64,000 bases of DNA from Pseudomonas lactis (GTDB lineage Bacteria; Pseudomonadota; Gammaproteobacteria; Pseudomonadales; Pseudomonadaceae): positions 124,001 through 188,000 of the forward strand of contig NZ_JYLO01000003.1 of assembly GCF_001439845.1 (NCBI RefSeq), written 5' to 3'. The translations under genes and the position numbers were made by a program. Of this stretch, positions 54,136 through 63,171 are shown piece after piece. The notes beneath the pieces were generated by a model that was not told the DNA's origin, did not search any database, and saw only the letters and a program-made list of their open reading frames with translations. Position 1 is the first letter of the stretch; each line of letters starts with the position of its first letter.

Positions 54136-54235
54136 TGTAGGAGCGAGCTTGCTTGCGAAAAACGTCAACGATAACCCGTGTTTGCTGAATGAACGCGGCG
54201 CCAGTGAGTTTTTCGCGAGCAAGCTCGCTCCTACA
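54136..54235. repeat. REP doublet, TGTAGGAGCGAGC type
   Basis: Inverted arms enclose the conserved loop of this type (AACGTCAACGATAACCCG ... AACGCGGCGCC). It is near the 3' end of the amidase gene, with the long repeat just upstream. Confidence 0.9.
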
Positions 54236-54288
54236 AAAAAGCCTTAACTGACTGGCATTAAGGCAAGCCAGCCACAGGTTGACCGCGT

Positions 54289-55995
54289 TTAGCGGGCTGC
54301 CAGCGGTGGCGTACGCGGCGGGATCATGCGTTTGCTGCCGGTGGCTTCGAACGCCGAGGCGAAGCGCAACAGCGCCGAATCGTCATAGGCGCGCCCGGCG
54401 AAGGTCAGCCCCACTGGCATGCCGATGTCTGCCATCACGCCCATTGGCACGGTGACGGTGGGCACGCCCAGGTGGCGGATGGCGAGGTTGCCGTTGGCGA
54501 CCCATACGCCGTTGCTCCAGGCGATATCGGCAGACGCTTCGTTCACATCGGCATCCGCCGGGCCTACATCGGCCACGGTGGGGAACAACACGGCGTCGAG
54601 CCCAAGGGAGTTCATCCAGTCTTCCAGGTCCAGGCGCCGGGTTTGTTCCAGGCCGCGCAGGCCATCGGGTACGGTGCTGATCTGGTCCCATGGGGAGATG
54701 CCGCGTTGGGCCATGCGCACGTATTCGTCCATGCCGGCGGCCAGGTCGTCTTCACGGTTGGGCAGGGTGCCGGGGTCGTGGGGGAAGATCTTCGGCCCGT
54801 CCACATCGGCCAGGCGGTTCAGGTGCGGGTCGCCGTTGGCGCGCAGGAAGTCATCGAAGGCCCAGGCCGACAATTCCCACAACTCGTCGTGGAGAAATTC
54901 CTTGGAAACCAGGCCACGGGTAAACACCGTCGGTGCGCCGGGGCGGTCGCCTTCGCAGTTGGACACCAGCGGGAAATCCACTTCGATCACTTCGGCACCG
55001 GCGGCTTCCAGTGCCTGGCGTGCGGCTTGCCACAGTTCGATCACCGTGGCTCGGGTGTGGATCTTTTGTCCGGTCGGGCCGCCGATACCGGGTTTTTCGC
55101 TGGTGCCAGCCTCCGGGTCGGCGTTGATGTACATGCGCGGCACGCCAAAGCGCTTGCCGGCCAGGCTTTCGCTGCTGACGGCGAGGGCCGCGTAGGACGC
55201 TGGGCGCACCGAGGCGACGCTGGGGATCGGTACCCAGGGTTGCAGGCGCCACAGGTCGCCACGTGTGTCCAGGTCTTCGGCCACCACGACGTCGAGCACC
55301 TCCAGCAGGTCGGCCATGGTGCGCGCATAGGGCACCACCACGTCCATGGTCGGGGTCAACGGCCAGTTGCCGCGCACGGAAATCACCCCGCGTGAAGGCG
55401 TGTAGGCACACAGGCCATTGTTGGAGGCCGGGCCGCGACCGCTGGACCAGGTTTCTTCAGCCAGACCGAAGGCGGCAAAACTGGCGGCGGTGGCGGTGCC
55501 GGCACCGTTGGAAGAGCCCGACGCAAACGGCGCGGTGAGGTAGTCGGCGTTGTAGGGGCTCTCGGCGCGGCCGTACACGCCACGTTGCATACCGCCATTG
55601 GCCATCGGCGGCATATTGGTCTTGCCCAGGCAGATGGCGCCGCCGGCCCGCAGGCGTTCAATGGTGAAGGCATCGCGCTGGGCCACCAGCTTGGCAAACG
55701 CCGGGCTGCCGGATGCAGCCGTCAGCCCCTTGACCAGGTAACTGTCTTTGGCGGTGTAGGGAATACCATCCAGCGGCCCGAGGGTTTGCCCCTTGGCGCG
55801 GCGCGCATCGGAAGCCTGGGCTTCTTTGAGCGCATCGGGGTTGCGTACTACCACGGCGTTCAGCGCAGTGGCCGTTTGCGGGCCATCGTAGGCGTCGATC
55901 CGCGCCAGGTACGCCTGCACCAGTTCAAGCGCCGTGGTCTGGCCGGCTTCAAGCGCAGCGCGCAATTGGGCAATGGAGACTTCAGTAACTTGCAT
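54289..55995 (-). CDS. Amidase signature family protein
   Basis: The 568-aa enzyme has the amidase fold with catalytic Lys83 (TAKDSY), cis-Ser in ASGSSNGAG (about 159-166) and the nucleophile-region serine S185 in EETWSSGRGPASNNG. In most members this stretch reads as xTDGSIRxPAS; here the Asp-Gly are replaced by Trp-Ser, so activity needs checking. It would hydrolyse amides; the substrate is unknown. The start is ATG 55995; the preceding GTG codon is not needed. Confidence 0.88.
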   Translation of the reverse strand: MQVTEVSIAQLRAALEAGQTTALELVQAYLARIDAYDGPQTATALNAVVVRNPDALKEAQASDARRAKGQTLGPLDGIPYTAKDSYLVKGLTAASGSPAFAKLVAQRDAFTIERLRAGGAICLGKTNMPPMANGGMQRGVYGRAESPYNADYLTAPFASGSSNGAGTATAASFAAFGLAEETWSSGRGPASNNGLCAYTPSRGVISVRGNWPLTPTMDVVVPYARTMADLLEVLDVVVAEDLDTRGDLWRLQPWVPIPSVASVRPASYAALAVSSESLAGKRFGVPRMYINADPEAGTSEKPGIGGPTGQKIHTRATVIELWQAARQALEAAGAEVIEVDFPLVSNCEGDRPGAPTVFTRGLVSKEFLHDELWELSAWAFDDFLRANGDPHLNRLADVDGPKIFPHDPGTLPNREDDLAAGMDEYVRMAQRGISPWDQISTVPDGLRGLEQTRRLDLEDWMNSLGLDAVLFPTVADVGPADADVNEASADIAWSNGVWVANGNLAIRHLGVPTVTVPMGVMADIGMPVGLTFAGRAYDDSALLRFASAFEATGSKRMIPPRTPPLAAR

Positions 55996-56189
55996 CACGT
56001 TTTTTTCGCCGCCTTCAAGTGGGGGTATGGCGGCAGTCTACGTACAGATATTTCACAAAACCAGCGCGGCATACTTCGTGTAGGCGGCGCGCAGGACATC
56101 TCGGGAAAGACGTCAGCAGGATTGCGAGCGGCAGCCTCTTATCGCTAAGGTGGCCGCGTTGATTAACGTTGCACTTCAAGGAAGAGACC

Positions 56190-56504
56190 ATGCACAGACC
56201 TTATATCGCCCTGGCGGCCTTGCTGGGATTTACCGTCTATACGGTGGCGACCATGCTCACGGCCGAGCAATCACTGCTGGCATTTGGATGGGAACTGATG
56301 TCCCGGCCCGATACGGCTCAGGTGGTAATTGACCTGTATCTGATGGCGGTGCTGGCGTGTGTGTGGATGTACCGGGATGCGCGTGGGCGAGGGCGGTCGA
56401 TAGGCTCGGTGTTGCCGTACTTTGTGCTGACGGCGGTGTTTGTGTCGGTGGGGCCGTTGCTCTATATCGTGGTTAATGGGTTTTCTCGGCGAACGCTCAA
56501 CTAA
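56190..56504 (+). CDS. DUF2834 membrane protein
   Basis: The 104-aa protein has about three membrane helices (IALAALLGFTVYTVATML; DTAQVVIDLYLMAVLACVWMY; FVLTAVFVSVGPLLYIVV) and the DUF2834 pattern. The start is ATG 56190 (MHRPYIALAAL), after AAGGAAG. The function is unknown. A perfect-stem hairpin follows it. Confidence 0.85.
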   Translation: MHRPYIALAALLGFTVYTVATMLTAEQSLLAFGWELMSRPDTAQVVIDLYLMAVLACVWMYRDARGRGRSIGSVLPYFVLTAVFVSVGPLLYIVVNGFSRRTLN

Positions 56505-56511
56505 GCCTGTA

Positions 56512-56539
56512 TGGCAAGGGCGCTAGCTCCCTTGCCATG
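56512..56539. terminator. Hairpin between the convergent DUF2834 and binding-protein genes
   Basis: ATGGCAAGGG, loop CGCTAGCT, CCCTTGCCAT is a perfect 10-bp stem, 7 bases after the DUF2834 gene stop and before the 3' end of the binding-protein gene. It has no T run and resembles a third REP-like sequence type (GCAAGGGAGCTAGC), so terminator function is tentative. Confidence 0.5.
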
Positions 56540-56554
56540 AGTAGTGCGCGGTCT

Positions 56555-57478
56555 TCAGGGATTAAGGAACGCTTGGTAGTTGTCCTTGGTGATCTGCTGA
56601 TAAGGAATCGTCAGCTCCGCCGTGTACGGCTGCTGCTTGACCATCTTCACTGCCAGGTCGATGGAACCCACTGCCTGGCCCTTGTTGTCTTGGTACACCG
56701 TGACCAACAGCTGGCCTTTTTTCACCGCGTCCAATCCAGCTGCGCCGCCGTCGCTGCCGGCCACCAGGATGTCCTTGCCTGGCTGCATGCCTGCCTGGCT
56801 GATAGCCATGGCCGCGCCAATCGCCATTTCATCGGCATTCGCGGCGACGGCATCGATTTTGCGCCCGGATACGATCCAGTTGTTCATCAGGTCAATCGCC
56901 TTGCCGCGCTGCCATTCGGCGCTTTGTTCTTCGACGATTTTGATGTCTGGGTAGTCCTTTAGCACGGTCTTCACCCCCAGCGTGCGGTTATGGGTGGCGT
57001 TGTTGGACAGCAGCCCGAGCATGATCGCCAGGTTGCCCTTGCCGCCCATTTTCTCGGCCAGGTAGCGCATCTGGATTTCGCCGGCCTTGATCTCGTCCGA
57101 ACCGACATAGCCCACGCCCGCTGGCACCTCCTTGAACTCCGGACGGCGGTTGACGTACACCAGCGGGATCTTGGCCTGCTGGGCATTGAGCGTCATCTTC
57201 TGGGTGGCCGCTGTGTCCACCGCGTTGACGATAATCGCGTCCATGCCTTGGGCTGTGAAGTTTTGCACCTGGTTGAGTTGACGCACCACGTCGCCCTGGG
57301 CGTCTTCGAATTGCAGGGTGACATCGGGCAGTTCCCTGGCGTGGGCGGCCATGTAGTCGCGCATTTGTGCGAGGAATACGTCGTCTACCTGGGCGATGCT
57401 CACGCCGATGCGAATGTCCGCCAGCGCCCAAGGGCTGAACGCAAGGACTAACAGTGCCGCAAGGAGTTGCTTCTTCAT
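56555..57478 (-). CDS. Periplasmic sugar/inositol-type substrate-binding protein
   Basis: The 307-aa protein has a signal peptide (residues 1-20, ending PWALA) and a type I periplasmic binding fold (RIGVSIAQVDDVFLAQMR; AVDTAATQKM; YVGSDEIKAG; GSDGGAAGLDAV), similar to ribose/inositol/rhizopine binding proteins of ABC transporters. No ABC ATPase or permease gene accompanies it here. It is the last gene of the SDR-PhyH-binding protein operon. The ligand is unknown. Confidence 0.88.
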   Translation of the reverse strand: MKKQLLAALLVLAFSPWALADIRIGVSIAQVDDVFLAQMRDYMAAHARELPDVTLQFEDAQGDVVRQLNQVQNFTAQGMDAIIVNAVDTAATQKMTLNAQQAKIPLVYVNRRPEFKEVPAGVGYVGSDEIKAGEIQMRYLAEKMGGKGNLAIMLGLLSNNATHNRTLGVKTVLKDYPDIKIVEEQSAEWQRGKAIDLMNNWIVSGRKIDAVAANADEMAIGAAMAISQAGMQPGKDILVAGSDGGAAGLDAVKKGQLLVTVYQDNKGQAVGSIDLAVKMVKQQPYTAELTIPYQQITKDNYQAFLNP

Positions 57479-57520
57479 GGTTGTGCTCCGTTGTTTTTGT
57501 TGTTGTCAAAGCAGGGCGGT

Positions 57521-58645
57521 TCACGCTTGGCGTTTGGCCCGCAGCTGCGCCACGGCGGCGGCGAAGTCCGAGCACGGCCAGCGTTCGTCGAGGGCTTTCA
57601 GCATCAGTTGTTGCCCGGTTTGCGGGGCCAGGCCACTCAAGGGTGGGTCGGTGTCGAGGTTAGTGGGGAAGGAGTACCCGTCTGCGGTACAGGCGACCAC
57701 GGCGCGGGAATCCAGGTTGGGGTTGGCGAGCAGCACCGGATACACCGCCAGCATCATGCGGTCGCGGTCGATGGCTTCCATCGGCTTGCCGAATGCCGAG
57801 GAGATTTGCAGCAGGTTGACCATGCGCTGGCGATCGGCCGTGCGGTTGGTGCCGGCGGCATGGAACAGTGCCGGGTTGAAGAACAGCAAGTCGCCCTTGT
57901 TCAGCGGCAATTGCACCGCGTGGTGCTGGAAGTAGTCGATAAACTCCGTGCGACGCCACGCCAGGTACCCCAAGGCATACTGCTGGGAAAAGGGCAGCAG
58001 CTGGGTGGGGCCGGTTTCCAGCGGCATATCCGAATGTGCGATAGCACCTTGCAACGTGAGATGTTGGGACAGCGCATGCAGCGGCAGCGGAAAACGTTCG
58101 ACCACATCGTTGGTCTGGAAACCCAGGTGATAGTCTCGGTGCGGCTGCTGCGCCTGGCCACCTGGATGCACCACATTGACTTGCGCCGTGACTTGAAAAC
58201 CCGGCCCCAACCAGGCTTCGGCAATTAACCCCAGCAGAGGGTTGGCGTAGTACTCGGCAAAGGATTCGGGGGACTGTAAGGCCGCCTTCTGTAGCGCGTT
58301 CCAGATCCTGCCATTGCTGCCGGCCTTGGCAAAGTGATCGGCGGCTACGCCCTGGGCGGCTTCATGGGCAAAGATCGCGTCGAAGACCTGGCTGTGGCGG
58401 TCCACCACTTCCAGGTCTTCATAGGCTTGGCGCACCACCATTACGCCGGGCCCGTCACGGAACAGGTGATGCAGTTCGTTCATGACGACCAGGCGGTCGC
58501 TGTTGCGCAAGGTGTGGGCCTGATAGATCGGCACATTGCCTTGTACCTCAAGGCACAGCGGGTAGTCGCTGGCGTTGGTGCGCTGCGCACAGATCCGGCT
58601 GAAGTCGGCCAGGCGCACCGCGTCGCCGGTTACGAAAGCCGACAT
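57521..58645 (-). CDS. Phytanoyl-CoA dioxygenase (PhyH) family protein
   Basis: The 374-aa Fe(II)/2-oxoglutarate dioxygenase has a His-x-Asp metal pair in QPHRDYHLG and a distal His in FHAAGTNRTADRQRM, with an Arg for 2-oxoglutarate. Members oxidise or O-dealkylate small molecules. The start is ATG 58645 with GGAGGT upstream; it overlaps the SDR stop by one base (TGATG). It stands in a sugar/inositol-like catabolic cluster. Confidence 0.87.
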   Translation of the reverse strand: MSAFVTGDAVRLADFSRICAQRTNASDYPLCLEVQGNVPIYQAHTLRNSDRLVVMNELHHLFRDGPGVMVVRQAYEDLEVVDRHSQVFDAIFAHEAAQGVAADHFAKAGSNGRIWNALQKAALQSPESFAEYYANPLLGLIAEAWLGPGFQVTAQVNVVHPGGQAQQPHRDYHLGFQTNDVVERFPLPLHALSQHLTLQGAIAHSDMPLETGPTQLLPFSQQYALGYLAWRRTEFIDYFQHHAVQLPLNKGDLLFFNPALFHAAGTNRTADRQRMVNLLQISSAFGKPMEAIDRDRMMLAVYPVLLANPNLDSRAVVACTADGYSFPTNLDTDPPLSGLAPQTGQQLMLKALDERWPCSDFAAAVAQLRAKRQA

Positions 58646-59490
58646 CACATACCTCCTGGAAGGCTCAGGGCCTGGTGAGGTTGTGGGGTGCTGCTGTCGG
58701 TGCAGCCGACCACACCTTGTTCAAGGTCGATCACTGCGCCAGTCATCATTCCCGACTCAGTGGACAGCAGAAATGCCACGCTGCGCGCTACCTCTTCGGG
58801 CTTGAGCAGGCGCCCAAACGGTTGGGTGCGTTCGGCATCGGCCAGCCAGCCGTCCTGGGCGCCGTGGTACTGGCGCTGGATCTGATCCTCGTGGGGCGTG
58901 TCCATCCAGCCGATGTTCAGGCCATTCACGCGGATGCGGTTGCGCAAGGCACTGAATGCGACGTTCTTGGTCAGGATCGCCAGCGCGCCCTTGGACGCCG
59001 CATAAGCACTCAAGAACGACTGCCCACCATGACCGGTAACGCTCTGGATATTGACCACCGCGCCCCCAACACCGCTGCTGATCATCAGCTTCAGCGCTTC
59101 TTGCATTAAGAAAAACGGCGCCCGCACATTCACCGCAAACAAGCGCTCGAACAGTTCCGGCGAGGTGTCGAGAATGGTGCCACGGTCAGACATGCCGGCG
59201 CAGTTCACCAAGCCGTGCAAAGTGCCGAAATGGACGCGCGCCGCTTCGATGATTGCGCGGCAGTCCTCGATCTTTTCCAGGTCGGCCTCGACAAAAAATG
59301 CCTGGCAATCCAGCTGTGCCAGTTGGCGCACCTGCTCTTCGCCCTCGGTACGGCGACGTCCGCAAATAATCAATCCGGCCGCACCACGGCGAGCCAGGGT
59401 ATGGGCCACCGCCGCGCCGAGGCCCTGGGTGCTGCCGGTTACGACAAAGTATTGGCCGCTGAACGAGGTCGCAAGATCGGAGTGGGGCAT
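58645..59490 (-). CDS. Short-chain dehydrogenase/reductase
   Basis: The 281-aa SDR has the cofactor motif TGSTQGLGAAVAHTL, NCAGMSD, IQSVTGHGG and the catalytic YAASKGA (YxxxK). It is the first gene of the minus-strand operon with PhyH and the binding protein, and is divergent from the LacI gene. It may oxidise or reduce a cyclitol or sugar. A TTTTGC/GCAAAA-type hairpin lies just before its start. Confidence 0.9.
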   Translation of the reverse strand: MPHSDLATSFSGQYFVVTGSTQGLGAAVAHTLARRGAAGLIICGRRRTEGEEQVRQLAQLDCQAFFVEADLEKIEDCRAIIEAARVHFGTLHGLVNCAGMSDRGTILDTSPELFERLFAVNVRAPFFLMQEALKLMISSGVGGAVVNIQSVTGHGGQSFLSAYAASKGALAILTKNVAFSALRNRIRVNGLNIGWMDTPHEDQIQRQYHGAQDGWLADAERTQPFGRLLKPEEVARSVAFLLSTESGMMTGAVIDLEQGVVGCTDSSTPQPHQALSLPGGM

Positions 59491-59513
59491 GAGGGTTCTC
59501 CTGGATTTTTATT

Positions 59514-59546
59514 GTTTTGCTGACCTGGCTCGACGCCAGGCAAAAC
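59514..59546. promoter_or_regulatory. Inverted repeat between the SDR and LacI genes
   Basis: GTTTTGC then CCTGG (59524-59528) pair with CCAGG (59536-59540) then CAAAAC, interrupted by a 3-base bulge. It lies 24 bases upstream of the SDR start codon. It could be a LacI operator or a leader hairpin; it does not fit a canonical LacI-family operator, so the call is weak. Confidence 0.4.
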
Positions 59547-59613
59547 TGAGACTAGCATTGCGAAACCTCAGTAACGCCCAAAAAAGACCTCAAAAACACC
59601 TCAGGCGAAACCC

Positions 59614-60639
59614 ATGCTCGAACGCGCAAAACACTTTTCCATCAAGCAACTCGCCACCCAGGCTGGCGTCAGCAAGGCCACGGTGGACCGCGTGCTGCAC
59701 CAGCGCGGCAGCGTGCATGCCCAGACCCGGCGGCGGATTGAGCAGGCATTGGAGGAGTTGGAATCCCAGGAAAAAAATGGCTTGGCCGTGGGGCGCACCT
59801 TCCATGTGGACGTAATCATGCACACGCCCCAGCGTTTCAGCGCCGCGGTGCAGGCGGCGATCGTTGGCCAATTGGCCAGCCTGGCACCGTTTCGCATCGC
59901 GCCACGTTTTCACCTGTTCGAGGAGATCGAGCCCCAGGCCATGCACGACCAACTGCTGCGCTGCCTCGACACGGGCAGCCAGGGTGTGGTGCTCAAGGCT
60001 GCGGATGAACCGGCGGTGAACCTGGCCGTCAAGCAGCTGATTGCGGCCGGCATTCCGGTGGTGACCTTGGTCACCGACCTGCCCCAAAGCGAGCGCATCG
60101 GCTATGTGGGCATGGACAATCGCACGGCTGGCCAGACCGCTGCCTACCTGATGTCGCGCTGGCTGCCGAGCGATCCTCAGGACGTGGCGGTGGTGATCGG
60201 CAGCGAGTTGTTCCGCGGCGAAGAAGAGCGCGAGATGGGTTTTCGTGCCTGGCTGCGTGGCCGCGCCGAGCACCTGCGGGTACTGGATATCAGCGGCGGC
60301 TACGGCGTGTATGAGCGCACCTTTGAACGAGTGACCCAAGCCTTGCACCAGCACCCCGGGCTGAAGGCGGTGTACAGCGTCGGCGGTGGCAACCGCGCAA
60401 TTGTCGACGCGTTTGCCGCGCAGGACCGTTCATTGGAGGTATTCATCGGCCACGACCTTGACGAAGAAAACCGCCAACTGCTGCGCGAAGAAAAAGTCGC
60501 GGCGATCATTGATCACAACCTGCAGATCGATGCCCGCCACGTATTCCTGCACATCCTGCAATACCACCGGCTATGGAAGGCCGGGCCGATTGCGCCGTCA
60601 CAGGTGCAGATCGTCACGCCGTTCAACCTGCCGGACTGA
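59614..60639 (+). CDS. LacI-family transcriptional regulator
   Basis: The 341-aa protein has an N-terminal helix-turn-helix (SIKQLATQAGVSKATVDRVL, residues about 9-28) and a type I periplasmic-binding-like effector domain (VGMDNRTAGQTAAYL; SVGGGNRAIVDAF). It probably represses the divergent SDR-PhyH-binding protein operon and possibly the downstream Gfo/Idh gene in response to a sugar or cyclitol. Confidence 0.9.
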   Translation: MLERAKHFSIKQLATQAGVSKATVDRVLHQRGSVHAQTRRRIEQALEELESQEKNGLAVGRTFHVDVIMHTPQRFSAAVQAAIVGQLASLAPFRIAPRFHLFEEIEPQAMHDQLLRCLDTGSQGVVLKAADEPAVNLAVKQLIAAGIPVVTLVTDLPQSERIGYVGMDNRTAGQTAAYLMSRWLPSDPQDVAVVIGSELFRGEEEREMGFRAWLRGRAEHLRVLDISGGYGVYERTFERVTQALHQHPGLKAVYSVGGGNRAIVDAFAAQDRSLEVFIGHDLDEENRQLLREEKVAAIIDHNLQIDARHVFLHILQYHRLWKAGPIAPSQVQIVTPFNLPD

Positions 60640-60682
60640 AGCGCTGAAACACCCTATCCAATAATAATCCAGGAGTTCGACC

Positions 60683-61687
60683 ATGCTACGTATCGCCGTT
60701 CTAGGTGCCGGGCGCATCGCCAAGATCCACGCCGCCAACGTTGCCGCCCATCCCAATGCCACGCTGGTGTTGGTGGCCGATCCCTGGCGCGCAGGTGTCG
60801 ATGCCTTGAGCACCCAGTTGGGCTGCGAGGCCGCGTATGACTGCGCCACCGTGCTGAGCCGCGAGGACATCGATGCGGTGGTGATCGGCACGCCCACCGA
60901 CACCCACATCGACCTGTTACTGGCTGCGGTGGCCCAGGGCAAGGCGGTGCTCTGCGAAAAACCCATCGACCTGGACATCGCCAAGGCGCGCAGCGCTGCG
61001 CAAACCGTAGAGCGCCAGGGCGGCAAGGTAATGCTTGGCTTTAACCGGCGCTTCGACCCCGACATGCTGCGCCTGCGCCAGGCGCTGGACGCCGGCCAGA
61101 TCGGCGCCGTGCGCCAGGTGATCATCACCAGTCGCGACCCTGGCCTGGCGCCGCGTGACTACCTGGAACACTCCGGGGGGATCCTGCGCGACATGACCAT
61201 CCATGACTTTGACACTGCTCGCCATTTGCTCGGCGAGGAACCCGTGGAAGTCAGCGCCTTCGCCAGCCGCCTGGTGGACCCGACCCTGGAGCAGATCGAC
61301 GACTACGACAGCGTCATGGTCTTGCTACGCACCGCTTCGGGCAAACAATGCCATATCAACTGCTGCCGCCAGGCGGTGTATGGCTACGACCAGCGCGTAG
61401 AAGTTTCCGGCGCCAGCGGCGTGCTGCTGACCGACAATCACCGGCCCAGCACCGTGCGCCATTGGAGCGCTGAGCACACCGAAGCGTTGGAACCGTTGCA
61501 GCATTTTTTCCTTGAGCGTTACGCGGATGCGTATCGCAATGAGCTGACGCAGTTCATCGATGCGCTGAATGAGGGGCGCGAGTTGCCCACCAGTATGCGT
61601 GATGGTTTGTATGCGTTGCATCTGGCTGATTGTGCGCTGGAGTCGGTGAAGACCGGGCGCAGTGTGAGGGTCAGTCATAACCTGTAG
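60683..61687 (+). CDS. Gfo/Idh/MocA-family oxidoreductase, inositol 2-dehydrogenase-like
   Basis: The 334-aa protein has an N-terminal Rossmann domain (VLGAGRIAKIHAANV) and catalytic residues K93 (CEKP), D170, H174 and D175 (DMTIHDFDTARHL), matching the inositol dehydrogenase set. GGAG lies upstream of the ATG. It follows the LacI gene by 43 bases. The TAG stop at 61685-61687 lies within the start of a REP doublet. IolG or MocA-type function is likely but the exact substrate is unknown. Confidence 0.88.
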   Translation: MLRIAVLGAGRIAKIHAANVAAHPNATLVLVADPWRAGVDALSTQLGCEAAYDCATVLSREDIDAVVIGTPTDTHIDLLLAAVAQGKAVLCEKPIDLDIAKARSAAQTVERQGGKVMLGFNRRFDPDMLRLRQALDAGQIGAVRQVIITSRDPGLAPRDYLEHSGGILRDMTIHDFDTARHLLGEEPVEVSAFASRLVDPTLEQIDDYDSVMVLLRTASGKQCHINCCRQAVYGYDQRVEVSGASGVLLTDNHRPSTVRHWSAEHTEALEPLQHFFLERYADAYRNELTQFIDALNEGRELPTSMRDGLYALHLADCALESVKTGRSVRVSHNL

Positions 61688-61801
61688 GAGCGAGGGGCAC
61701 GCCTAGTTCTTGTTCTTGCGCGCGAAAAACGTCAACGATAACGCGTGTGTCCTGATATACGCGGCGTCTGTCAGTTTTTCGCGAGCAAGCTCGCTCCTAC
61801 A
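61683..61801. repeat. REP doublet, TGTAGGAGCGAGC type, with a 20-base insertion
   Basis: The right arm and loop match the conserved type. The left arm is interrupted: after TGTAGGAGCGAG come 20 extra bases (GGGCACGCCTAGTTCTTGTT) before CTTGCGCGCG. The TAG of the arm serves as the stop codon of the upstream dehydrogenase gene. Confidence 0.82.
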
Positions 61802-61809
61802 GCAACCGA

Positions 61810-63021
61810 TCAAACGCCTTTGGTCGACGGCAACAGTACCGTGAGGATACCCACCAACGGCAGGAACGAGCACAGCTTGTACACGTACTCGATGCCGTGA
61901 TGATCGGCGAGCATCCCGAGCAGCGCCGCGCCAATCCCACTGAAACCGAACATCAGGCCGAAGAATATCCCGGCGATCATGCCCACATTGCCTGGCACCA
62001 GTTCCTGGGCAAACACCACGATGGCGGAGAACGCCGAGGCGATGATAAAGCCGATGACCACGCTGAGTACGGCGGTCCAGAACAGGTCGACGTAGGGCAG
62101 GGCCAGGGTGAATGGTGCGGCGCCGAGGATGGAGAACCAGATAACTTTTTTGCGGCCGATCTTGTCGCCGATGGGGCCACCGGCAAAGGTGCCCACGGCC
62201 ACTGCGCCGAGGAACAGGAACAGGTACATCTGCGAGCTGGCTACCGACAGCTGGAACTTCTCGATCAGGTAGAACGTGAAGTAACTGGTCAGGCTGGTCA
62301 TGTACCAGTATTTGGAAAACACCAGCACAGCTAATACCACCAGGGCGAAGGTCACGCGGCCTTTGGACAAACCGTGAGTCGCCTGGCTGCCTTGCTTGAG
62401 CTTGAACAGGTTGAGGTGGTGGCGGTACCAGCGGCTCAAACCGTACAGCACCAGGATGGCGAACACCGCAAACAGGCCGAACCAGGCAATGTGGCTTTGG
62501 CCGTAGGGAATGATGATCGCCGCCGCCAGCAACGGGCCGAAGGCGCTGCCGGTGTTGCCGCCGACCTGGAAGGTCGATTGCGCCAGGCCGTAGCGCCCAC
62601 CGGAAGCCAGGCGTGCGACGCGGGAGGTTTCCGGGTGGAAGGTCGATGAGCCCACACCCACCAGCGCCGCCGCGAGCAATATCGCTGGGAAGTTGCCGAC
62701 AAAGGCCAGCATCAAGATGCCGATCAAGGTGCACACCATGCCCGCCGGCAATAGCCAGGGTTTGGGGTGGCGGTCGGTGTGGTAGCCGATCCACGGTTGC
62801 AGCAGGGAGGCGGTCAACTGGAAGGTCAGGGTGATCAGGCCGACCTGGGTAAAGCTCAGGCCGTAGTTGGCCTTGAGCATCGGGTAGATCGACGGCAGTA
62901 CCGCCTGGATCAAGTCATTGATCAGGTGCGCCAGGGCACAGGCGCCCAGGACGCGCATGACTAAGGGGCTTACTTGCGGGCTGGTCGAAGGTGCGGCGGG
63001 TGACGCTGTGACTGTGGACAT
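61810..63021 (-). CDS. MFS transporter, fosmidomycin-resistance (Fsr)-like
   Basis: The 403-aa protein has 12 membrane helices and an N-terminal segment LGACALAHLINDLIQAVLPSIYPMLK and YHTDRHPKPWLLPAGM typical of Fsr-like exporters. It may export toxic compounds; the substrate is inferred only. The start is ATG 63021 (MSTVTASPA), with GGAA upstream. It is divergent from an AraC regulator gene, which probably controls it. Confidence 0.88.
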   Translation of the reverse strand: MSTVTASPAAPSTSPQVSPLVMRVLGACALAHLINDLIQAVLPSIYPMLKANYGLSFTQVGLITLTFQLTASLLQPWIGYHTDRHPKPWLLPAGMVCTLIGILMLAFVGNFPAILLAAALVGVGSSTFHPETSRVARLASGGRYGLAQSTFQVGGNTGSAFGPLLAAAIIIPYGQSHIAWFGLFAVFAILVLYGLSRWYRHHLNLFKLKQGSQATHGLSKGRVTFALVVLAVLVFSKYWYMTSLTSYFTFYLIEKFQLSVASSQMYLFLFLGAVAVGTFAGGPIGDKIGRKKVIWFSILGAAPFTLALPYVDLFWTAVLSVVIGFIIASAFSAIVVFAQELVPGNVGMIAGIFFGLMFGFSGIGAALLGMLADHHGIEYVYKLCSFLPLVGILTVLLPSTKGV

Positions 63022-63171
63022 GCGGGCATTCCGTACAAGGCAGCTGACAGGCGTGGAGGTGGGCGGCGGTGATGTGAACCGCCACTCCATCTGGACTCGG
63101 CGTTTATGCTAGATTCGGCGCCAATGCCTGTCTCGCGCAATTCGGGCAGAAACCATCGCAAAAAGGGCGAA

